DNA of 10,576 nt from JAJDIA01 sp031555145. Its GTDB lineage: Bacteria; Bacteroidota; Bacteroidia; Bacteroidales; Tannerellaceae. The notes beneath the pieces were generated by a model, which was not told where the DNA came from, ran no database searches, and saw only the letters and a list, made by a program, of their open reading frames with translations. Both the position numbers and the translations under genes were made by a program. The stretch is taken from contig JAVBUR010000026.1 of the NCBI GenBank assembly GCA_031555145.1, positions 1-10,576 on the forward strand, read 5' to 3'. Positions 1 to 5,003 of this stretch are shown piece by piece (the stretch's first letter is position 1; the number at the start of each line of letters is the position of its first letter).

Positions 1-1
1 T

Positions 2-283
2 GCTGAAAGCATGGAAAAAGCAACTGCTGTCTTATCGCAAATATTCGGGCAATTCCGTCCGGCTGTATTCATTCCATTCGTGCAGGAGTATACTGTCATA
101 CTCTTCCTGATCGTCCTGTGTTTCACGCTTCAGTTCCTCCCTTCGCGAATGATAGAATCAGCCAAGCAAAAAGTGGGTAGTTGGCATTGGATGGTGAAAG
201 CGATTGTCACGGCAGCACTTATCATCCTGATCGCCCAAGTCAAATCATCTGAAATACAACCGTTTATCTACTTCCAGTTCTAA
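2..283 (+). CDS. MBOAT-family membrane-bound O-acyltransferase, C-terminal end (partial, 5' end outside window)
   Basis: The reading frame is open to the left edge of the window, so this is the last 93 residues of a longer protein, not a small gene starting at the ATG at 11. The visible part begins with AESM, which resembles the end of the 'FRA-S-M' segment seen in AlgI/DltB-like acyltransferases. Two hydrophobic helices follow, around residues 30-45 and 65-80 of the fragment, and the tail VKSSEIQPFIYFQF is typical of Bacteroidetes members of the family. These inner-membrane enzymes transfer acyl (often acetyl) groups to exported polysaccharides or cell-wall polymers, usually with a partner SGNH/AlgJ-type protein that would lie upstream. 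The catalytic histidine of the family is upstream of the fragment and cannot be checked. The gene converges on the next one with only 11 nt between stop codons and no clear terminator. The family call is fairly secure; the substrate is unknown. Confidence 0.83.
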   Translation, partial: AESMEKATAVLSQIFGQFRPAVFIPFVQEYTVILFLIVLCFTLQFLPSRMIESAKQKVGSWHWMVKAIVTAALIILIAQVKSSEIQPFIYFQF

Positions 284-294
284 ACAGAGAAGGC

Positions 295-1668
295 TTATAA
301 ATCTTTCAGGAGCACATCACCGCTAGCCGCCAGCAAATCTTCGCGGGTTTTGAGGAGGGCCTTCCATTCATTACGGAACATGTGTTTGATATCGATCTTG
401 AAATTCTCCGAACCGCATTCGTCAATCCGTTGCATGAGGAAAGCCATGCTGATCAGGTTGATATCGATGGCGGGTTGATAGTAAATGATACGGTCGTCAT
501 CGCCGATAAGCACTTCACTAATAATTTTTATTTCAAGCAGAAGGTGAAGTAACTGTGTGGTAATACGGATAGGAATACGATACGTATCCGATAGTTCATC
601 GGCTGTATAGGGCTTATCCCCTTTCTCAAAACGCTTGACAATAAGCGACGTGATCAACACAGTCAGAAAATCCTTATAGCGACGGCTGATATTCTTGCTG
701 TCACGTTCGAAACTGAACTTGCGCACATTTTGCGCCGAATAGGCCAGCGCCGCCCCAAACAGGAGGATGATCCACGACAACTGCAACCACAACAGCAACA
801 ACGGCAACGCTGCGAAACTACCATAGATGGCATTGTATTTACTTACCCAGATCTGCCCGCTGATATATACAAACTGGAAGAACTGAAAGGCACATCCGCT
901 CACTGTCCCGGCAATCAATGCGTTCAGAAAATTCACCTTCGTATTGGGAAGGAAGATATACAACCCGGTAAATACCAGCGAAATGATCACATACGGCGCA
1001 ATCTTGAGCGTAAGATCGACTACCGGTGTGAGAAATACAAACTCTTCGAGGAAAGAGTTCTGCAGTGTAGACACAAAGATGGAAATACCACTGGAAGCCG
1101 TAATCAGGACAGGTAGCAGGATGAACATCGCCAGGTAGTCGGTCACCTTCCGGTAAAAAGGGCGCGATTTCTGTACCTGCCAGATTTCATTGAACGTATC
1201 TTCGATGGAAGAGATCAGGTTAATCACCGTATAAAAAAGGAAGATCAAACCGAACCCGATGATCACCCCACCCTGCGCCTGCATCAGGTAGCTGTCAACA
1301 TATTCGAATGCTTTATTGAATTCGGCATCATGCCCGGGGAAATAGTCGATCAGTTCTTCGCGCACCGTAGTCTGGAAGCCGAAACCCTTGGCTATGCCCA
1401 GCAGTACGGCCAACAGCGGAACAATGGCCAGCAGTGTGCTGTAGGTCAATGCCGAGGCTTTTGTTTGCAGATTTTCATTTAGGAAGGTACGAAAAGCAAG
1501 GATCGTAGTCTTTACAATATTAATCCATGTTTCCTTCAGGCCGCTCACCTCATGTTCGGTGATACGCCAGATATCATATGTAACAAAATGGATCGTCTTC
1601 GTCAGGAAAGAGCTGATGCGTTCGCCAATGGATAGCTTATCTTTCTGCTGTTCGTCTTTCTTTTCCAT
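295..1668 (-). CDS. YihY/BrkB-family inner-membrane protein with C-terminal winged-helix-like extension
   Basis: The 457-residue protein starts at an ATG preceded by an A-rich leader (AAACGAAGAAAA), normal for Bacteroidetes. After a cytoplasmic N-terminus of about 70 residues comes the family signature ASALTYSTLLAIVPLLAVLL (71-90). Further membrane segments lie near 134-155, 178-200, 222-240, 248-270 and 284-310, the last with the conserved YGSFAALPLLLLWLQLSWII. This is the YihY/BrkB family, once called ribonuclease BN by mistake; its members are polytopic inner-membrane proteins whose molecular role is not settled. E. coli YihY is about 290 residues, so residues 315-457 are a soluble extension. 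The part from 330 to 400 (YKDFLTVLIT...YTADELSDTYRIP...LLLEIKIISEV) looks like a winged helix, which is inference by eye. The gene lies immediately downstream of rnpB on the same strand with no obvious promoter or terminator between, so it may be co-transcribed with it. Family assignment is firm; function is unknown. Confidence 0.94.
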   Translation of the reverse strand: MEKKDEQQKDKLSIGERISSFLTKTIHFVTYDIWRITEHEVSGLKETWINIVKTTILAFRTFLNENLQTKASALTYSTLLAIVPLLAVLLGIAKGFGFQTTVREELIDYFPGHDAEFNKAFEYVDSYLMQAQGGVIIGFGLIFLFYTVINLISSIEDTFNEIWQVQKSRPFYRKVTDYLAMFILLPVLITASSGISIFVSTLQNSFLEEFVFLTPVVDLTLKIAPYVIISLVFTGLYIFLPNTKVNFLNALIAGTVSGCAFQFFQFVYISGQIWVSKYNAIYGSFAALPLLLLWLQLSWIILLFGAALAYSAQNVRKFSFERDSKNISRRYKDFLTVLITSLIVKRFEKGDKPYTADELSDTYRIPIRITTQLLHLLLEIKIISEVLIGDDDRIIYYQPAIDINLISMAFLMQRIDECGSENFKIDIKHMFRNEWKALLKTREDLLAASGDVLLKDL

Positions 1669-1687
1669 TTTTCTTCGTTTTAGAGTA

Positions 1688-2055
1688 AAACAGTTTGCCT
1701 GTAAGCCGGGTTCTGTACCCGCCTGTCATTATAACAAACGGGCGTCTGCCATTTATCTCGTCTTGTTGTTGCCAACAAGCTTTAGCGATCTACCCCCCGG
1801 CATCGGGCGGGCAGCCCTACATGCGCCGGTGTACATGATCTTACAACCCATAGGACGTACGGCATCTCATATCGCTGTGAGACCCGGTGGGCTCTTACCC
1901 CGCCTTTTCACCCTTACCCGGCCGGAGCCGGGCGGTTGTTTTCTGTTACGCTACCCTGCCATCGCTGACAGCTTCCCGTTAAGAAATATGGTGCCCTGTG
2001 TTGCCCGGACTTTCCTCCCGCCTTGCAGCGAGCGGCAGACCGGCAAACTGTCTGT
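1688..2055 (-). ncRNA. rnpB: RNase P RNA (bacterial type A)
   Basis: This is the catalytic RNA of ribonuclease P, which removes the 5' leader of tRNA precursors. Three universally conserved blocks are readable on the minus strand in the right order: GAGGAAAGTCCGGGC near the 5' end (complement of 2003-2017), GTAAGGGTGAAAAGG followed by GTAAGAGCCCACCGG (complement of 1883-1917), and ACAGAACCCGGCTTACAG near the 3' end (complement of 1699-1716). The two ends pair: CAGTTTGCC (complement of 2042-2050) with GGCAAACTG (complement of 1691-1699) forms helix P1 and defines the limits to within a few nucleotides. The length of about 370 nt suits the family. A -7 box TACCTTTG lies just upstream. The + strand reading frame that spans this region is not a gene. 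The exact 5' and 3' nucleotides are estimates. Confidence 0.97.
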
Positions 2056-2059
2056 GGCG

Positions 2060-2067
2060 CAAAGGTA
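2060..2067 (-). promoter_or_regulatory. -7 box of the rnpB promoter (TACCTTTG)
   Basis: Read on the minus strand this is TACCTTTG, a full match to the Bacteroidetes -7 consensus TAnnTTTG. It would place the start of transcription around 2053-2056, matching the expected 5' end of rnpB next to helix P1. I see no TTTG-like -33 element at the usual 19-21 nt spacing, so the promoter is called mainly on the -7 box and its position. Confidence 0.75.
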
Positions 2068-2315
2068 GGTAAATTGTTGAACTTTCCGGCTCATCCACTG
2101 TTATTATTAGTGTAAGATGCCTAAATGTCAGGTGTTTTTTGTCAGGTCGGGTACTTTGCTATGCACAGTACTGTTAAGCGCAGTTAAGCAAGTGCTTGCA
2201 CTCGTTAAAAGAGTTGAAAAAAGGCTGACAAAGAGTAGAATTGAACATTTTTTGCTTTTACTTTGCCAACAGTTCAAATGTTAAATTTAAGTGTTTAATT
2301 AAAAAAAGGAATCTT
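2068..2315. other. Divergent intergenic region between rnpB and htrA, with short repeats
   Basis: About 250 bp separate the rnpB promoter from the htrA start. It contains a direct repeat TGTCAGGT (2126-2133 and 2140-2147), three copies of GTTAA at 2173, 2183 and 2204 (the first two within GTTAAGC), and an inverted repeat AGTGC-TT-GCACT at 2191-2202. Together these could be regulator sites for the stress protease gene downstream, but no known motif is recognised. A 55-codon open frame, 2117-2284, runs through it and lacks a visible ribosome binding site. Confidence 0.4.
2258..2265 (+). promoter_or_regulatory. Possible -7 box of the htrA promoter (TTACTTTG)
   Basis: TTACTTTG matches the Bacteroidetes -7 consensus TAnnTTTG at five of its six fixed positions and would give a leader of about 45 nt before the htrA ATG at 2316. 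No convincing -33 element stands 19-21 nt upstream. It lies inside the open frame that begins at the TTG at 2241, which argues that the TTG is not the real start. Confidence 0.4.
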
Positions 2316-3842
2316 ATGAAGAAAGTGTTGAAAAATACGCTCGGCGTTATCTTACTGGTAGGAGCCTGTGTAGGTGCCGCTATAGGTACAAGCGCGTATA
2401 TCACGAACAAGAAGCAGGCTGACTCTTCGTATTCCGTAGCCAATGAATACGGGTTTAAGCAGCCGGTCCGCCAGGTAAGCCTGGATATGGTAGCGGCCGA
2501 AAATATAGACTTTACCGAAGCGGCCGAAAAAGCCGTCCATGCCGTAGTGCACATCAAGGCTACCGCCAAGGCCCGGACAGGCCAGCAACGGGGCGGACAG
2601 CAGTATATCGACCCGTTTGAATACTTCTTCGGCTTCGGCAATCCCCGTGGAGGTGGCGGCACACCACAACCACGCGTAGGCTCAGGTTCGGGCGTAATCA
2701 TCTCTACCGATGGTTATATCATGACCAACAACCACGTGATTGACGGAGCCGACGAACTGGAAGTAACCCTAAACGATAACCGCAAGTTCAGCGCCAAAGT
2801 GATCGGCACCGATCCGAACACCGACATAGGTCTGATCAAAATCGACGCCAAAGACCTGGCAACGATTCCGTTTGGCGACTCGGAAGTACTGAAAGTAGGC
2901 GAATGGGTATTGGCCGTCGGCAACCCATTCAACCTCACATCGACCGTAACGGCCGGTATCGTCAGTGCCAAAGGGCGTGGTAATATCAGCAATACGAGCG
3001 CCAACAGCATCGCATCATTTATACAAACCGATGCCGCTGTAAACCCAGGTAATAGTGGAGGCGCATTAGTCAATACAAAAGGCGAACTAGTGGGTATCAA
3101 CACCCTCATCTATACGCAAACAGGAAGTTTTGAAGGTTATTCATTCGCCGTACCTATCAGCATTGCCGGCAAGGTAGTAGCCGACCTGAAAGAACACGGC
3201 GCCGTACAACGCGCCATGTTGGGCGTCAGTATGGTGGATGTACAGATCGCCAAAGAACGCGAAGACCTCAAAGACAGCAAGATCAAAGTGCTCGAAGGCG
3301 CCTATGTGGTCGAATTCGCCGACCGGAGTGCCGCCCGTGAAGCCGGTATCGAAAAGGGTGACGTGATCACCGCCGTCAACGAGGTGAAGATCAAATCCGG
3401 CAGCGCCCTGCAGGAACAGATCAGCAAGTTCCGCCCGGGCGACAAAGTAAAGGTAACCGTCGACCGTTATGGCACGACCAAGACCTTCAACGTCGAACTG
3501 AAGAATGCTCAAGGCAACACCGAAGTGGTGAAAGGCCAGGGCGACCCGACCGTACTGCTGGGAGCCGTATTCAAAACACTGACGGACAAGCAAAAACAAG
3601 ACCTCGGTATCAGCTATGGCGTCGAAGTGTACGAAGTACTTAAAGGCAAGATCCGCGACGTAGGTATCACCAAGGGATATATCATTATGCTGGTTAACGA
3701 CCAGAAGGTTTCCACCCCGGATGACATCGACAAGATTGTCGAACAGACATTGCGCAACGGTGGTACCGAAAAGATATTAGTAATTAAAGGTTTGTATCCA
3801 AACGGCCGGACGAAATATTTCGTAATCGACCTGGCTGAATAG
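2316..3842 (+). CDS. htrA: HtrA/Deg-family periplasmic serine protease with two PDZ domains
   Basis: This 508-residue envelope protease/chaperone degrades or refolds damaged proteins in the periplasm. I chose the ATG at 2316, with AAGGA at 2306-2310, over an upstream in-frame TTG, because it puts a lysine-rich start and hydrophobic segment (residues 9-25) at the N-terminus. The trypsin-like domain spans about 65-295 with the complete triad: His140 in TNNHVIDGADE, Asp170 in TDIGLIKI and Ser247 in NPGNSGGALVN. The first PDZ domain covers about 298-395 and the second about 415-505. A Gly/Gln-rich stretch (88-125) probably corresponds to the flexible LA loop of Deg proteases. Cys18 within LLVGAC also fits a lipobox, so the protein could be a lipoprotein rather than released or membrane-anchored. 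Deg proteases are usually stress-induced; here only a weak promoter box and short upstream repeats are seen. The protease assignment is certain; DegP versus DegQ orthology is not decidable. Confidence 0.97.
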   Translation: MKKVLKNTLGVILLVGACVGAAIGTSAYITNKKQADSSYSVANEYGFKQPVRQVSLDMVAAENIDFTEAAEKAVHAVVHIKATAKARTGQQRGGQQYIDPFEYFFGFGNPRGGGGTPQPRVGSGSGVIISTDGYIMTNNHVIDGADELEVTLNDNRKFSAKVIGTDPNTDIGLIKIDAKDLATIPFGDSEVLKVGEWVLAVGNPFNLTSTVTAGIVSAKGRGNISNTSANSIASFIQTDAAVNPGNSGGALVNTKGELVGINTLIYTQTGSFEGYSFAVPISIAGKVVADLKEHGAVQRAMLGVSMVDVQIAKEREDLKDSKIKVLEGAYVVEFADRSAAREAGIEKGDVITAVNEVKIKSGSALQEQISKFRPGDKVKVTVDRYGTTKTFNVELKNAQGNTEVVKGQGDPTVLLGAVFKTLTDKQKQDLGISYGVEVYEVLKGKIRDVGITKGYIIMLVNDQKVSTPDDIDKIVEQTLRNGGTEKILVIKGLYPNGRTKYFVIDLAE

Positions 3843-3893
3843 ATAAAAACAATAAATACAGTCAACGGGTAAGAAGATTGTTAAAGGTTCATA

Positions 3894-3924
3894 ATTGGCT
3901 GAATGTCTCGCACATTCAGCCAAT
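3894..3924. terminator. Perfect 13-bp hairpin after htrA, possible terminator or operator
   Basis: ATTGGCTGAATGT (3894-3906) and its exact complement ACATTCAGCCAAT (3912-3924) enclose the loop CTCGC. It starts about 50 nt after the htrA stop codon, so a factor-independent terminator is the first guess. However, the 3' side continues ATTATAAAATAAAA rather than with a T-run. The right arm ends 18 nt before the rpoD -7 box, so the hairpin reaches the -33 region of that promoter. Confidence 0.6.
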
Positions 3925-3942
3925 ATTATAAAATAAAAACAG

Positions 3943-3950
3943 TATCTTTG
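3943..3950 (+). promoter_or_regulatory. -7 box of the rpoD promoter (TATCTTTG)
   Basis: TATCTTTG is a full match to the Bacteroidetes consensus TAnnTTTG. Transcription would start near 3955-3957, giving a leader of about 25 nt before the ATG at 3981. The expected -33 position falls at the end of the perfect inverted repeat at 3894-3924; no TTTG is seen there. Confidence 0.72.
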
Positions 3951-3980
3951 CACCCCATATTTCTCAATTAACTAAGTGGA

Positions 3981-4841
3981 ATGAGGCAATTAAAGATTAC
4001 AAAGTCCATTACCAATCGCGAGAGCGCTTCGCTGGATAAATATCTTCAGGAAATAGGCCGTGAAGATCTTATCACCGTCGAAGAGGAAGTAGAATTGGCA
4101 CAGGCAATTAAAAGAGGAGACCGTAGAGCATTGGAAAAGCTGACCCGAGCTAATCTGCGCTTCGTCGTTTCTGTGGCTAAGCAATACCAAAACCAGGGAC
4201 TGAGTTTACCCGATTTGATCAATGAAGGGAACCTGGGTCTGATTAAAGCTGCCGAGAAATTCGATGAAACCCGTGGGTTCAAGTTTATTTCCTATGCCGT
4301 ATGGTGGATTCGCCAGTCCATTCTGCAAGCATTGGCCGAACAGTCGAGGATCGTCCGTTTGCCGTTGAACCAGGTAGGCTCACTGAACAAAATCAGCAAA
4401 GCCTTCTCCAAGTTCGAACAGGAAAACGAACGCCGCCCGTCGCCGGAAGAGCTGGCAGAAGAATTGGATATTCCCGTGGATAAGATATCGGATACGTTAA
4501 AAGTATCCGGTCGTCATATCTCCGTGGATGCCCCGTTTGTGGAAGGTGAAGACAACAGCCTGCTCGACGTGCTTGTGAACGACGACGCTCCCATCGCCGA
4601 CCGATCGTTAATGAACGAATCTTTGGCAAAAGAAATTGACAGAGCCCTTGCTACACTGACCGAAAGAGAATGCGAGATAATCAAAATGTTTTTCGGTATC
4701 GGCTGCCAGGAAATGACCCTTGAAGAGATTGGCGACAAATTTGGCCTCACCCGTGAGCGCGTACGCCAGATCAAGGAAAAAGCAATCAGAAGACTCCGCC
4801 AGGGCACCCGTAGTAAGCTCTTGAAATCGTATCTGGGCTAA
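3981..4841 (+). CDS. rpoD: Primary sigma factor of RNA polymerase (sigma-70/RpoD, Bacteroidetes short form)
   Basis: The 286-residue protein directs core RNA polymerase to housekeeping promoters. Region 1.2 is at about 15-48 (SLDKYLQEIGREDLITVEEE). Region 2 spans about 50-125, with RANLRFVVSVAKQYQ, LPDLINEGNLGLIKAAEKFD and the -10/melting segment FKFISYAVWWIRQSI. Region 3 follows at about 126-205, and region 4.2, the helix-turn-helix contacting the upstream element, at 246-275 (TLEEIGDKFGLTRERVRQIKEKA). Region 1.1 and the long non-conserved insert of E. coli RpoD are absent, which is the normal primary sigma of Bacteroidetes. Only the ATG at 3981 is possible, since an in-frame stop lies at 3969-3971. 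The gene has its own promoter box and a strong terminator, so it looks monocistronic. This sigma is the factor expected to read the TAnnTTTG boxes noted across the window. No anomalies are seen. Confidence 0.97.
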   Translation: MRQLKITKSITNRESASLDKYLQEIGREDLITVEEEVELAQAIKRGDRRALEKLTRANLRFVVSVAKQYQNQGLSLPDLINEGNLGLIKAAEKFDETRGFKFISYAVWWIRQSILQALAEQSRIVRLPLNQVGSLNKISKAFSKFEQENERRPSPEELAEELDIPVDKISDTLKVSGRHISVDAPFVEGEDNSLLDVLVNDDAPIADRSLMNESLAKEIDRALATLTERECEIIKMFFGIGCQEMTLEEIGDKFGLTRERVRQIKEKAIRRLRQGTRSKLLKSYLG

Positions 4842-4860
4842 CACCCTCCCCACGATTTAC

Positions 4861-4891
4861 AAAACAACCCCGTCGCAAGCGGGGTTTTTTT
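4861..4891 (+). terminator. Intrinsic terminator of rpoD
   Basis: AACCCCG (4866-4872) pairs with CGGGGTT (4880-4886) around the loop TCGCAAG, and a run of seven T begins at 4885. It begins about 20 nt after the rpoD stop codon. This is the clearest factor-independent terminator in the window. Confidence 0.92.
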
Positions 4892-4957
4892 GTACACACG
4901 ACTATCTTAAAGAATGATAAATAGTAAGTAAAATAGCCTGATATAATAACAATTTAT

Positions 4958-4965
4958 TACCTTTG
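4958..4965 (+). promoter_or_regulatory. -7 box of the maeB promoter (TACCTTTG)
   Basis: TACCTTTG is identical to the box in front of rnpB and fully matches TAnnTTTG. Transcription would begin near 4970, about 34 nt upstream of the ATG at 5004. The AT-rich spacer holds no obvious TTTG -33 element. Confidence 0.72.
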
Positions 4966-5003
4966 TAGCTATTTATCGAACCAATTAATTGAGTATTACG
5001 TTT

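Noticed and set aside
1559..2068. Open frame of 169 codons on the + strand with many Arg/Pro/Cys residues
   Set aside because: It overlaps the start of the yihY-family gene and the whole of rnpB on the opposite strand; the sequence is explained by conserved RNase P RNA blocks.
2241..2315. N-terminal extension of HtrA from a TTG at 2241
   Set aside because: It would place a non-signal, promoter-like AT-rich stretch ahead of a good signal segment; the ATG at 2316 has AAGGA at proper spacing.
2258..3865. Several minus-strand open frames of 83-152 codons opposite htrA
   Set aside because: They are shadows of the GC-richer codon pattern of htrA; no recognisable domains and no ribosome binding sites.
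4989..5003. Five-residue extension of MaeB from a TTG
   Set aside because: The ATG at 5004 gives the usual MaeB N-terminus.
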